DNA of 64,000 nucleotides from Bin103 sp002238925 (GCA_965208065.1 OZ242313.1:2170001-2234000), one strand, 5' to 3'. Positions 41,695 through 50,614 are shown, counted from the first letter of the stretch. The notes: generated by a model not told the origin, from the letters alone. Made by a program: numbers and translations.

Positions 41695-43788
41695 ATGGAA
41701 TCCCACCGCCGGCTGAGCCATACCCGCAACATCGGGATCATGGCTCACATCGACGCCGGCAAAACCACTACCACCGAGCGAATTCTGTACTACACGGGGC
41801 GCAAGCACAAGCTTGGTGAAGTCCATGATGGCCAGGCCGAAATGGACTGGATGGATCTTGAGAAGGAGCGCGGCATCACGATCACCGCCGCCGCCACTTA
41901 CTGCAGTTGGCGTGAGCACGCGGTGAACATCATCGACACTCCCGGGCACGTCGACTTCACCGTGGAGGTGGAGCGCTCGCTGCGGGTGCTCGACGGCGCG
42001 GTGGCGGTGTTTTGCGCGGTGGCCGGCGTCGAGCCACAGAGCGAAACGGTGTGGAAGCAGGCCAACACCTACGCCGTTCCACGGCTGGTCTTCGTCAACA
42101 AGATGGACCGCGTCGGCGCCGATTTTGCCGCTTGCGTGGACGAACTGCACGCCAAGCTCGGCGCCAACGCCGTCCCGGTGCAGCTGCCGACCGGCGCCGG
42201 CGCCGACTTCAACAGTGTGATCGACCTGGTGGAGATGCGCCAGATCACCTGGGAGGAGGTGGATCTCGGCACCACCTATCGCACCGAGGAGATTCCGCCC
42301 GCGTTGCGCGACCGCGCCGGGCAGGCCCGGATCGAACTGGTGGAACGGCTTGCCGACCTCGATGACGAGTTGATGGAGCGCTACCTGTCGGGCGATGAGA
42401 TCGACAGCGCCCAGGTGCGCGCGGCGCTGCGCCGGCACACCGTGGCAGGAGAACTGTTCCCGGTGCTGTGCGGCAGCGCGTTCAAGAACAAGGGCGTCCA
42501 GCTTCTGCTCGACGGCGTGGTGGACTACTTGCCGTCGCCGGCGGAAAAGCCTTCGGTCACCGGTATCGTGCCCAACACCGGCGACTACATTGAACGTGCC
42601 CCGCGCGACGACGAGAGTCTGTCCGCGCTGGCCTTCAAGGTAGTGACCGACCCCTACGTCGGCCGGCTCACCTACTTCCGCATCTACTCGGGCGTGCTGC
42701 AGGCCGGCTCCTACCTGTACAACTCGTCAGCCGACGGGCGTGAGCGGGTGACCCGTCTGCTGCGCATGCACGCCAACCGCCGCGAGGAGATCCCCGCGGC
42801 ACGCACCGGCGAGATCGTGGCGGCGGTCGGATTGCGCAAGACCACCACCGGCGACACGCTGTGCAGCCAGGACCATCCGGTCATTCTGGAGTCGATGGTA
42901 TTTCCCGAGCCGGTGGTGTCGATCGCCATTGAGCCGAAGTCCAAGCAGGACTCGGACCGCCTCGGCGCGGCGCTCGCCAAGCTTTCCGACGAAGATCCGA
43001 CGTTCAAGGTGCGGGTCGATCACGAGACCGGGCAGACCATCATGGCCGGCATGGGGGAGCTCCACCTGGAGGTGCTGACGGCGCGCCTGTCCCGCGAGTG
43101 GGGTGTCGAGGCCAACATCGGCATGCCGGAGGTGGCGTACCGGGAGACAATCAGCCGCAGCGCCGAGGTGGTGACCCGGTTCGTGCGCCAGACCGGCGGT
43201 CACGGACAGTACGCGCACGTCGAGGTGCAGTTCGAACCGCTGCCGTCGGGAGCCGGATTCCTGTTCGAAAGCAAGGTTACTGGCGGACGCGTTCCGAAAG
43301 AGTATATTCCGGCGGTGCAGCGCGGGATTGAGGAGGCGATGGAGGTTGGCGTGCTGGCCGGCTACCCGATGGTAGACTTTCGCGCCATTCTCCTCGACGG
43401 CAGCTATCACGAGGTGGATTCGAGCGATCAGTCGTTTCGGATCGCCGGCAGCATCGCGTACCGGCAGGGGGTCGCCAAGGCTGGACCGCGGCTGCTGGAA
43501 CCGATCATGGAGGTGGAGGTGCATTGCCCGGAGGAGTATCTCGGGGACGTCATCTCCAACCTCAGTTCGCGCACCGGCCACATACAGGGAATCGAAGACG
43601 TGTTTGGTGGCCGTACGGTCAAGGCGCGGGTTCCGCTGCGCAAGATGTTCGGTTACGTGACCGATCTGCGCTCCATGACCCGCGGCCGCGCCACGCACAC
43701 AATGCAGTTCGGAGCCTACGAGGCGGCTCCCAAGGCAGTACAGACGGAAATGGTTGCCAGAACCTCCGGGCGTCTGGCGACCGCATAG
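41695..43788 (+). CDS. fusA: elongation factor G
   Basis: 697-residue translocase GTPase. G-domain motifs are AHIDAGKT (17-24), DTPGH (about 82-86) and NKMD (about 135-138). Domain IV carries TGGHGQYAHVEVQF and the tip region; domain V has MFGYVTDLRSMTRGRATHTMQF. These features mark the main str-operon EF-G rather than the second EF-G found in some spirochaetes. It is followed by tuf after 55 bases. Confidence 0.97.
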   Translation: MESHRRLSHTRNIGIMAHIDAGKTTTTERILYYTGRKHKLGEVHDGQAEMDWMDLEKERGITITAAATYCSWREHAVNIIDTPGHVDFTVEVERSLRVLDGAVAVFCAVAGVEPQSETVWKQANTYAVPRLVFVNKMDRVGADFAACVDELHAKLGANAVPVQLPTGAGADFNSVIDLVEMRQITWEEVDLGTTYRTEEIPPALRDRAGQARIELVERLADLDDELMERYLSGDEIDSAQVRAALRRHTVAGELFPVLCGSAFKNKGVQLLLDGVVDYLPSPAEKPSVTGIVPNTGDYIERAPRDDESLSALAFKVVTDPYVGRLTYFRIYSGVLQAGSYLYNSSADGRERVTRLLRMHANRREEIPAARTGEIVAAVGLRKTTTGDTLCSQDHPVILESMVFPEPVVSIAIEPKSKQDSDRLGAALAKLSDEDPTFKVRVDHETGQTIMAGMGELHLEVLTARLSREWGVEANIGMPEVAYRETISRSAEVVTRFVRQTGGHGQYAHVEVQFEPLPSGAGFLFESKVTGGRVPKEYIPAVQRGIEEAMEVGVLAGYPMVDFRAILLDGSYHEVDSSDQSFRIAGSIAYRQGVAKAGPRLLEPIMEVEVHCPEEYLGDVISNLSSRTGHIQGIEDVFGGRTVKARVPLRKMFGYVTDLRSMTRGRATHTMQFGAYEAAPKAVQTEMVARTSGRLATA

Positions 43789-43843
43789 CAATATGGCAAC
43801 TCAGCAACAAAATCGACTACACGGAGAGTAGGAGGAACAGCAA

Positions 43844-45034
43844 ATGGCCAAAGAGAAGTTCGAGCGTACCAAACCGCACGTCAACGTCGGTACCATCGGT
43901 CATGTCGACCATGGCAAGACCACGCTGACCGCGGCTATCACTCAGCATTGCAACCTCAAGTTTGGGGACAAGCTGATGAAGTACGAGGATATCGACAACG
44001 CCCCCGAGGAAAAGGCGCGCGGCATTACCATCAACACGCGTCATGTCGAGTATCAGACCGACAACCGGCACTACGCCCACGTCGACTGCCCCGGGCACGC
44101 CGACTACATCAAGAACATGATTACCGGCGCGGCGCAGATGGACGGCGCGGTGCTGGTGGTATCGGCGCCCGACTCGGTCATGCCGCAGACGCGCGAGCAC
44201 ATCCTGCTCGCCCGCCAGGTGCAGGTGCCGTCGATCGTTGTCTACATCAACAAGACCGATCAGATCGACGACGAGGAGTTGCTTGAGCTGGTCGAGGAAG
44301 AGGTCAAGGACGCGCTCAACGAGTACGACTTCCCCGGCGACGAAATTCCGATCATCAAGGGCACCGCTCTGCGCGCGCTGGAGAATCCCGGCGACGAAGA
44401 CGCCAACAGCACCGTGGTGGAGCTGCTCGAAGCGATGGATAGCTACATTCCGCTCCCCGAGCGCGAGGTGGATCGTCCGTTTCTGATGCCGATCGAGGAC
44501 GTGTTCTCGATTCTCGGACGCGGCACCGTGGTCACCGGCCGCATTGATCGTGGCACCATCAAGACCGGCGAGAACGTGGAGATCGTGGGCATCCGCGATA
44601 CCCGCACCACCGTGGTTACCGGCGTCGAGATGTTCAACAAGATCCTCGACTCGGGCGAGGCCGGCGACAACATCGGCGCTCTGCTGCGCGGCGTGGATCG
44701 CAAGGAAGTGGAGCGCGGCCAAGTGCTCGCCAAGCCGGGTTCGATTACACCGCACAAGAAGATGAGGGCCACCGTGTACGCGCTGACCCGTGAGGAGGGT
44801 GGGCGCAGCCGGCCGTTCTTTACCGGCTACCGGCCGCAGTTCTACTTCCGCACCACCGACATCACCGGCGCCGTGACCCTTCCGGAAGGAAAGGAGATGG
44901 TGATGCCCGGCGATACCACGGATCTGACCATTGAGTTGATTAACACCATTGCCGTCGAGCAGGGTGTCCGCTTCGCGATCCGCGAGGGCGGGCGCACGGT
45001 GGGCGCCGGCACGGTTACCGAGATCGTCGAGTAG
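43844..45034 (+). CDS. tuf: elongation factor Tu
   Basis: 396-residue GTPase that delivers aminoacyl-tRNA. Motifs are GHVDHGKT (19-26), DCPGHADYIKNM with the catalytic His, and NKTD (about 135-138). The usual DGPMPQT is here DSVMPQT, and the base-specificity loop reads NKTDQIDDEELL. Domain 2/3 segments RGTVVTGRIDRG and FYFRTTDITG are normal. An AGGAGG site precedes the ATG. rpsJ follows after 27 bases. Confidence 0.98.
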   Translation: MAKEKFERTKPHVNVGTIGHVDHGKTTLTAAITQHCNLKFGDKLMKYEDIDNAPEEKARGITINTRHVEYQTDNRHYAHVDCPGHADYIKNMITGAAQMDGAVLVVSAPDSVMPQTREHILLARQVQVPSIVVYINKTDQIDDEELLELVEEEVKDALNEYDFPGDEIPIIKGTALRALENPGDEDANSTVVELLEAMDSYIPLPEREVDRPFLMPIEDVFSILGRGTVVTGRIDRGTIKTGENVEIVGIRDTRTTVVTGVEMFNKILDSGEAGDNIGALLRGVDRKEVERGQVLAKPGSITPHKKMRATVYALTREEGGRSRPFFTGYRPQFYFRTTDITGAVTLPEGKEMVMPGDTTDLTIELINTIAVEQGVRFAIREGGRTVGAGTVTEIVE

Positions 45035-45061
45035 CGCGGCGAGGATTGAAAGGGCACCGTC

Positions 45062-45370
45062 ATGGCAGTTGACCGTATCCGGGTGCGTCTGCGCGGCTTC
45101 GATGTGGAGTTGATAGACCAAAGTTCCAAGGCGATTGTGCAAACGGTGCAAAAGGCGGGTTCGCAGGTTTCCGGGCCGATTCCGTTGCCTACGCGTACCA
45201 ACCGCTACACCGTGCTGCGTTCGCCGCATGTAAACAAGAAGTCGCGCGAGCAGTTCGAGATGCGTACCCACAAGCGTCTGATCGACATTATCGAGCCCAC
45301 GTCGGCGGTCATGGATGCCCTGATGAAACTGGAGCTTCCCGCCGGCGTGGACGTGGAGATCAAGCAGTGA
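45062..45370 (+). CDS. rpsJ: ribosomal protein S10
   Basis: 102-residue 30S protein (also NusE, the partner of NusB and NusG). It has RVRLRGFDVELIDQSSKAIV, GPIPLPTRTNRYTVLRSPHVNKKSREQFE and THKRLIDI, all conserved. It opens the S10 operon and its end overlaps rplC as GTGA. Confidence 0.97.
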   Translation: MAVDRIRVRLRGFDVELIDQSSKAIVQTVQKAGSQVSGPIPLPTRTNRYTVLRSPHVNKKSREQFEMRTHKRLIDIIEPTSAVMDALMKLELPAGVDVEIKQ

Positions 45371-46056
45371 AGGCGTTGATCGGACGCAAGGTGGGCATGA
45401 CGCAGCTGTTCGCGGACGACGGCTCACTGCTGCCCGCGACCGTCATTCGGGTCGATCCGAATGTGGTGGTGGGTGTGCGCACACCCGAGCGCGACGGCTA
45501 TACCGCCGTGGTGCTTGGCGCCGATCCGTTGCGGCCCAAGCGGGTGAACAAGCCGTATGCGGGTCAGTTCGCGGACGGGATGGCCCCGGTGCGGCACCTC
45601 GTGGAAGTGCGCGACTTCGACGGGGCACCGTCGGTGGGCGACACCCTCGGCGTGGAGCTGTTTGCCGGCGCCATGCTGGTCGACGTACAGGGTACGTCGA
45701 AGGGCAAGGGGTTCCAGGGCGTGATGAAGCGCCATGGGTTCCATGGCGGCAGAAAGTCGCACGGGTCCAAGTTTCACCGCGCGCCCGGTTCGATCGGGCA
45801 GTCCGCGTCGCCATCCCGGGTTGTCAAGGGCAAGAAGATGGCCGGGCGGATGGGCGGCACCAGCGCGACCATGCACAACCTTCGCCTGTACGGCGTCGAC
45901 GCCGAGCGCCACCTGCTGCTGGTCGGCGGACCGTGTCCGGGGCCGCGCGGCGGTACGTTGCTGGTGACCGACGCCAAAAAGGGTGGCACCCGCAACCGCG
46001 CGGCGGTGAGCTTGGCGGCCGGCGTGGCCGGCGGTTCCAGCGGGGAGGCATCGTGA
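45367..46056 (+). CDS. rplC: ribosomal protein L3
   Basis: 229-residue 50S assembly protein. It begins ALIGRKVGMTQLF and has the central loop HGGRKSHGSKFHRAPGSIGQSASPSRVVKGKKMAGRMGG that reaches the peptidyl-transferase centre. The GTG start overlaps rpsJ. The C-terminus carries a Gly/Ser/Ala-rich tail of about 20 residues. Confidence 0.97.
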   Translation: MKALIGRKVGMTQLFADDGSLLPATVIRVDPNVVVGVRTPERDGYTAVVLGADPLRPKRVNKPYAGQFADGMAPVRHLVEVRDFDGAPSVGDTLGVELFAGAMLVDVQGTSKGKGFQGVMKRHGFHGGRKSHGSKFHRAPGSIGQSASPSRVVKGKKMAGRMGGTSATMHNLRLYGVDAERHLLLVGGPCPGPRGGTLLVTDAKKGGTRNRAAVSLAAGVAGGSSGEAS

Positions 46057-46724
46057 CGGTACCGGTGATCGGCGCTGGCGGCGGCGCCCGCGGTGAGGTG
46101 GAACTGGCCGACGGCGTGTTCGGCGTCGAGGTTAGCGAGGGCGCCATCTACCACGCCATTCGCAACGAGCTCGCCAACCGCCGGGTCGGAACGGCGTCCA
46201 CCAAGAGTCGCGGCCAGGTGCGCGGCACCAACCGCAAGCCGTGGCGCCAGAAGGGTACCGGGCGCGCCCGCGCGGGCGACGTGAAGTCGCCGCTGTGGAC
46301 CGGCGGCGGGGTGATCTTCGGTCCCAAGCCGCGCAGCTACCGTTATCGGCTGCCGCGCAAGGCAAAGCGAACGGCAATGCGTTCGATTCTCACCCAGAAG
46401 GCGCGCGAGCAGCGCATCACGGTGGTCGACGGACTGGACGCCGACAGCGGCAAGACCAGGGATCTGGCTCGCCAACTGGAGCCGATTACGGGCGCCGCCC
46501 GCTGTGTATGGCTGCTCGATGCGCCCGCCCCCATGCTGGTGCGCGCCGCCCGCAACATCCCTTGGCTGCGGATGCGCGCCTGCCACACCGTGACGGCCCA
46601 CGACCTGTACTACGCAGAGCGCGTCCTGCTTACGCGTGCCGCGGCCGACCGGCTCGCGCAGCTGCTCGGAGAACAGCGGGAAGCGGCGGCTGAGCAGGCC
46701 GGCGGCAACGGGGAGGAAGCATGA
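46053..46724 (+). CDS. rplD: ribosomal protein L4
   Basis: 223-residue 50S protein. The exit-tunnel loop GTNRKPWRQKGTGRARAGDVKSPLWTGGGVIFGPKPRSY is typical. The GTG at 46053 overlaps the rplC stop (GTGA), which selects it over an in-frame upstream ATG. A short Ala/Glu-rich tail (REAAAEQAGGNGEEA) ends the protein. In enterics L4 regulates the S10 operon; no such leader is evident here. Confidence 0.96.
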   Translation: MTVPVIGAGGGARGEVELADGVFGVEVSEGAIYHAIRNELANRRVGTASTKSRGQVRGTNRKPWRQKGTGRARAGDVKSPLWTGGGVIFGPKPRSYRYRLPRKAKRTAMRSILTQKAREQRITVVDGLDADSGKTRDLARQLEPITGAARCVWLLDAPAPMLVRAARNIPWLRMRACHTVTAHDLYYAERVLLTRAAADRLAQLLGEQREAAAEQAGGNGEEA

Positions 46725-47002
46725 GATCGGACATCATCATCGCACCGGTCGTCACCGAAAAGAGCAACGAGCAGCGCGGTGCCAGGAAGTATGCGTTCCG
46801 GGTGGATGCGCGCGCCAACAAGTTGCAGATCACGGAGGCGGTGCGTACCACGTTTGGCGTACATCCCGTGAAGTGCAACATCATAACGGTCCCGCGCAAG
46901 CCGAAGCGCCTGCGCTTTCGCGCCGGCCACCGATCCGGCTGGAAGAAGGCGATCGTGACGCTCGCTCCCGGCGAGAGCATCCAGATATTCGAAGGAGCCT
47001 GA
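46721..47002 (+). CDS. rplW: ribosomal protein L23
   Basis: 93-residue tunnel-exit protein and docking site for trigger factor and SRP. Conserved parts are IIIAPVVTEKSNEQ, YAFRVDARANKLQITEAV and VNCN-like HPVKCNIITVPRKPKRLRFRAGHRSGWKKAIVTL. The ATG overlaps the rplD stop (ATGA). Confidence 0.97.
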   Translation: MRSDIIIAPVVTEKSNEQRGARKYAFRVDARANKLQITEAVRTTFGVHPVKCNIITVPRKPKRLRFRAGHRSGWKKAIVTLAPGESIQIFEGA

Positions 47003-47007
47003 GCGCG

Positions 47008-47841
47008 GTGCCACTGAAGAAAAACAAGCCAATCACCCCGGGCAGCCGTTATGCGACCGGGCTCGACTTCAGCGACCTGCAGGACGACAAGCCGGTCAAG
47101 TCGCTGCTCAAGCCGATGGGCAACCGGGCCGGGCGCGGTGCCGGCGGGAGAATCAGCGTCCGGCGGCGCGGCGGCCGTCACAAGCGTCGGTACCGGGTGG
47201 TGGATTTTCGGCGTGACAAGAGCGGTGTGCCCGGCAAGGTTTTGGCGGTAAGCTACGACCCGAACCGGTCCGCCAACCTGGCGCTGGTATCGTATGCCGA
47301 CGGTGACAAGCGATACATACTGGCGCCGCGCGGCCTGACGGTCGGGGACGCCGTGGTAAGCGGGCCGAACGCCCCCATTGAGGTGGGCAACACGATGCCG
47401 CTGAAGCGCATCCCGCTCGGCATGGCGGTCCACAACGTGGAACTTACGCTCGGCCGCGGCGGGCAGATCGCCCGCTCCGCCGGCGGCAGCGCCACGTTGG
47501 TGGCGCGCGAAGGAGACTACGTCACCCTGCGCCTGCCGTCGGGCGAAGTGCGGATGGTATTCCACGAGTGCGCGGCATCGATCGGCGAAGTAGGCAATCA
47601 GGACCACATGAATGTTTCGCTTGGCAAAGCCGGGCGAGCGCGTTGGCTTGGGCGCCGTCCCAAGGTGCGCGGCGTGGCGATGAACCCGCACGATCACCCG
47701 CACGGTGGCGGCGAGGGAAAGAGCTCCGGCGGCCGGCATCCGGTGTCCGCATGGGGCCGGCCGACCAAGGGTGCCAAGACGCGCCGCAAGCGCAAAGCGT
47801 CGAGTGCGTTCATCGTCACCCGCCGCAAAGGAAGGAAGTAG
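47008..47841 (+). CDS. rplB: ribosomal protein L2
   Basis: 277-residue core 50S protein needed for peptidyl-transferase assembly. It has ITPGSRYATGLDF, GRISVRRRGGRHKRRYRVVDF, and the C-terminal GVAMNPHDHPHGGGEGKSSGGRHPVSAWGRPTKG with the conserved functional His. The GTG at 47008, six bases after the rplW stop, is chosen because L2 begins there; the open frame upstream is spurious. Confidence 0.97.
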   Translation: MPLKKNKPITPGSRYATGLDFSDLQDDKPVKSLLKPMGNRAGRGAGGRISVRRRGGRHKRRYRVVDFRRDKSGVPGKVLAVSYDPNRSANLALVSYADGDKRYILAPRGLTVGDAVVSGPNAPIEVGNTMPLKRIPLGMAVHNVELTLGRGGQIARSAGGSATLVAREGDYVTLRLPSGEVRMVFHECAASIGEVGNQDHMNVSLGKAGRARWLGRRPKVRGVAMNPHDHPHGGGEGKSSGGRHPVSAWGRPTKGAKTRRKRKASSAFIVTRRKGRK

Positions 47842-47847
47842 GCCGAC

Positions 47848-48129
47848 ATGGCACGATCGGTAAAGAAGGGACCGTTTATTGCGGGCAAGCTGTACCAGCG
47901 CATCCTTGATGCCAGCAAGACCGGCGAAAAGCGCATGATCCGTACGTACTCGCGGACGTCGACGATCATTCCTGAGATGGTCGGCATGACCATTTCGGTG
48001 TACAACGGCAAGACTTGGATCCCGGTGTATGTCACCGAGAATCTGGTCGGGCACAAGCTCGGTGAATTTGCACCGACGCGCGTGTTCCGCGGCCATGCCG
48101 GGTCGGATCGCAAGGCGGTGCGGCGGTGA
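47848..48129 (+). CDS. rpsS: ribosomal protein S19
   Basis: 93-residue 30S head protein. It starts ARSVKKGPFI and contains RTYSRTSTIIPEMVGMTISVYNGK and VGHKLGEFAPTRVFRGH, all conserved. The end overlaps rplV (GTGA). Confidence 0.97.
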   Translation: MARSVKKGPFIAGKLYQRILDASKTGEKRMIRTYSRTSTIIPEMVGMTISVYNGKTWIPVYVTENLVGHKLGEFAPTRVFRGHAGSDRKAVRR

Positions 48130-48491
48130 TCGACGCGGCAAAGGGCCATACCGCCCGCGCGCAGTACATCAGGATGTCGCCGCGCAAGGTGCGTCCGATC
48201 GCCGACACGGTGCGGCGCAAACCGTACGTCGAAGCCCTGGCGCTGTTGGATGCGCTGCCCAACAAGGGCGCCAAGGTGCTGCGCAAGGTGGTCAAGTCGG
48301 CCGCCGACAACGCCCTGGTACAGAACGAGAATCTCGACGAGGAGGCGCTCTACGTCAGCCACGTTGAAGTGAACGAGGCGCCGCGCATGAAGCGGATCTG
48401 GATTCGGGGCCGAGGACGCGCTGATCGTCTGTTGAAGCGCATGTGCCACATCGTCGTCGCGGTGGCGACGGTGGGCGAGGACGAGGAATAA
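48126..48491 (+). CDS. rplV: ribosomal protein L22
   Basis: 121-residue tunnel protein. It has ARAQYIRMSPRKVRPIADTVR, the SAADNALVQNENLD segment and the beta-hairpin tip MKRIWIRGRGRADRLLKRMCHIVV. The GTG overlaps the rpsS stop. The length is normal for the family. Confidence 0.96.
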   Translation: MIDAAKGHTARAQYIRMSPRKVRPIADTVRRKPYVEALALLDALPNKGAKVLRKVVKSAADNALVQNENLDEEALYVSHVEVNEAPRMKRIWIRGRGRADRLLKRMCHIVVAVATVGEDEE

Positions 48492-48504
48492 CGGGAGCTT
48501 AGGA

Positions 48505-49206
48505 ATGGGCCAGAAGATTAACCCGATCGGGATGCGGCTGGGCATCAATCGTACCTGGAAGTCGAAGTGGTACGTTGATCCGCGCGAGTATTCCAGGACG
48601 CTGCACGAGGACCTGGGGTTGCGCAACCTGATCGAGAATTCGCCCGATACGCGCGGTGCCGATATCTCCGACGTGGAGATTATCCGTCATCCTCAGCGAA
48701 TCACCATCATCATCCACACCGGCCGTCCGGGAGTGGTGATCGGTGCCAAGGGCGCCAACATCGAGCGGCTCGGCGGCAAGCTACAGCGGCTGGTCGGCAA
48801 GAAGATCCAGATCAAGATCAAGGAGATTCACCGGCCCGAGGTGAATGCGCAGCTCATCGCCATGAACGTGGCGCGGCAGTTGCGCACCAAGGCGTCGTTC
48901 CGGCGCTCGTTGAACATGGCGGTGCAGAACGCCATGCGCGCCGGCGTGCAGGGCATCAAGATCAAGATTGGCGGCCGGCTCGGCGGTTCGGAGATGTCTC
49001 GCAGCGAGCAGCGCAAGGAGGGCCGTATTCCGTTGCATACGTTCCGCGCCGACATCGACTACGGGTTTGCCGAGTCGCAGACCGCGATGGGCACCATCGG
49101 CGTGAAGGTGTGGGTATTCAATGGCGAGCTGTTCGGCCGTGAGACCAAGGAAGACGCGGGCCAGCCGCTGCGCCGTCAGCGCGGTCGCTCGCCGGCGCGG
49201 TTGTAA
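48505..49206 (+). CDS. rpsC: ribosomal protein S3
   Basis: 233-residue 30S protein at the mRNA entry. It starts GQKINPIGMRLGINRTWKSKW and has the KH motif GRPGVVIGAKGANIERL and the C-terminal GRLGGSEMSRSEQRKEGRIPLHTFRADIDYG. The tail after residue 218 is basic. rplP starts two bases later. Confidence 0.97.
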   Translation: MGQKINPIGMRLGINRTWKSKWYVDPREYSRTLHEDLGLRNLIENSPDTRGADISDVEIIRHPQRITIIIHTGRPGVVIGAKGANIERLGGKLQRLVGKKIQIKIKEIHRPEVNAQLIAMNVARQLRTKASFRRSLNMAVQNAMRAGVQGIKIKIGGRLGGSEMSRSEQRKEGRIPLHTFRADIDYGFAESQTAMGTIGVKVWVFNGELFGRETKEDAGQPLRRQRGRSPARL

Positions 49207-49208
49207 CG

Positions 49209-49628
49209 ATGCTGGCTCCCAAGCGAGAGAAATACCGCAAGCGGCAGCGAGGCCGTCTGCGTGGCAACGCCACCCGCAAGAATGAAGTTGCGTTCGGCGA
49301 TTACGGGCTGATGGCGCTGGAACCGAAACTGATTACCAACCGCCAGATCGAGGCCGCGCGTGTCGCCATGACCCGCCACATCCGGCGTGGCGGCAAGGTG
49401 TGGATCCGCATTTTCCCGGACAAGCCGTACACCAAGAAGCCGGCCGAGACGCGGATGGGCAAGGGCAAGGGCACCCCCGAGTACTGGGTGGCACCGGTGA
49501 AGCCGGGTACGGTGCTGTTCGAGTTGGCCGGAGTGCCGCGGCAGGCCGCCAGCGAAGCGATTGCCCTGGCGGGCAGCAAGCTGCCGGTGAAGACGAAGCT
49601 GCTGGTGCGGCGCAACCTGGAAGAATGA
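49209..49628 (+). CDS. rplP: ribosomal protein L16
   Basis: 139-residue 50S protein that helps position A-site tRNA. It has PKREKYRKRQRGRLRGNATR, RQIEAARVAMTRHIRRGGKVWIRIFPDKPYTKKPAETRMGKGKGTPEYWVAPVKPG and the C-terminal AGSKLPVKTKLL. Its stop overlaps the rpmC start (ATGA). Confidence 0.97.
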   Translation: MLAPKREKYRKRQRGRLRGNATRKNEVAFGDYGLMALEPKLITNRQIEAARVAMTRHIRRGGKVWIRIFPDKPYTKKPAETRMGKGKGTPEYWVAPVKPGTVLFELAGVPRQAASEAIALAGSKLPVKTKLLVRRNLEE

Positions 49629-49909
49629 AAGATTCCTTTAACGACCTTTCGTATGGCGAATTGCTCACTCGCCGGGACGAGATGCGCAAGCAGTACCGGG
49701 ACGTGCGGTTCAACGTCGTGGTCGGGCACGTGGACAATCCCCTGCTGCTGCGTACGCTGAAGCGCAAGCTCGCCCGGTTGAACACCATTTTGCATGAGTA
49801 TGACCTGGGCATCAGGCAGGCGCAGGCCGCCGTCACCGGCGCGGAAGAAGCCGGTGGCAAGGAAGAGAACGAGCAGCCGGCTGCCGCGCCGGCGCAGGTC
49901 GAGCAGTAA
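49625..49909 (+). CDS. rpmC: ribosomal protein L29 with extended C-terminal tail
   Basis: 94 residues, longer than the usual 60-70. The core (about 1-65) has the two-helix L29 pattern (LSYGELLTRRDEMRKQY, NPLLLRTLKRKLARLNTILHEYD) that binds near the tunnel exit. From about residue 66 an Ala/Glu/Gln-rich tail follows (AEEAGG, PAAAPAQVEQ). The next gene, rpsQ, begins with a similar composition only 18 bases later, which suggests both low-complexity segments arose at this junction. Confidence 0.93.
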   Translation: MKDSFNDLSYGELLTRRDEMRKQYRDVRFNVVVGHVDNPLLLRTLKRKLARLNTILHEYDLGIRQAQAAVTGAEEAGGKEENEQPAAAPAQVEQ

Positions 49910-49927
49910 TATGCGCCGAGGAGAACT

Positions 49928-50602
49928 ATGAATAGACCGGTAGACAATCCGGACCAGCAGCCTGACGTCGCGCCCGACGAGCGGCAGACCGACGAGGCGG
50001 CGGCAGTGACCGTGGAAGCGGGTTCGACCGTGGAAGCGGTATCGACCGCGGAGCCGGTCTCCGCGGCAGGCGCGGAGGCGGCGGCGGGCGAGGTGGTCTC
50101 GGCCGCGTCGGAAGACGCGGCAGCGGCGGTCCCCGAAGCGCCGGCGGCGGACGCACCGGCGCCAGACGCGGAGGCAAGTATCGCCGCGGAGCCCGGCAAC
50201 GGCGACTCCGCGGGCGCGCCCGCCAGTGCGGAACAGCCGGGCGGCGAGGCGGTCGCGGCAGGAGCCGAACCGGCCGCCGCACCAGAAGCGGTCGCGGCGG
50301 CATCGGCGCGAGAGCCGGAGCCCGCGGAAGTGGGCGCACCGGCGGCGTCCGGCAAACGCCACAAGCGCGTGCTGACCGGTACGGTGGTCAGCAACGGGGC
50401 CGCCCAGAGCGTCGTGGTGCGCATCTCCCGTCGCAAGAAGCACCGGCTGTACAAGAAGTACCGCAACCTCAGCAAGAAGGTGATGGCGCACGATCCTGGC
50501 GACGACTGCCAAGTTGGCGACTTGGTGCGCGTCATCGAGAACCGCCCGCTGAGCAAGATGAAGCGCTGGCGGCTGGTCGAGATCGTGAAGCGCGCCAGTT
50601 AG
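49928..50602 (+). CDS. rpsQ: ribosomal protein S17 with a 142-residue acidic N-terminal extension
   Basis: 224 residues against the usual 80-90. Residues about 143-224 are a normal S17 (KRHKRVLTGTVV, RRKKHRLYKKYRNLSKKVMAHDP, GDLVRVIENRPLSKMKRWRLVEIV). Residues 1-142 are Ala, Glu, Pro, Val and Ser rich, strongly acidic and almost free of Lys and Arg, so probably disordered. Six-residue repeats TVEAGS-TVEAVS-TAEPVS (about 28-45) come from an 18-bp duplication (50011-50046). The ATG lies 18 bases after rpmC; an internal start nearer the core is not excluded, but the frame is open with consistent GC-rich third positions throughout. Confidence 0.9.
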   Translation: MNRPVDNPDQQPDVAPDERQTDEAAAVTVEAGSTVEAVSTAEPVSAAGAEAAAGEVVSAASEDAAAAVPEAPAADAPAPDAEASIAAEPGNGDSAGAPASAEQPGGEAVAAGAEPAAAPEAVAAASAREPEPAEVGAPAASGKRHKRVLTGTVVSNGAAQSVVVRISRRKKHRLYKKYRNLSKKVMAHDPGDDCQVGDLVRVIENRPLSKMKRWRLVEIVKRAS

Positions 50603-50614
50603 GGACGGGGAATC

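Noticed and set aside
50349..50602. Annotating only the short S17 core and treating the upstream codons as non-coding
   Set aside because: The frame is open for 142 codons, the gap to rpmC would become over 400 bases in an operon with gaps of a few bases, and the in-frame 18-bp duplication keeps the frame.
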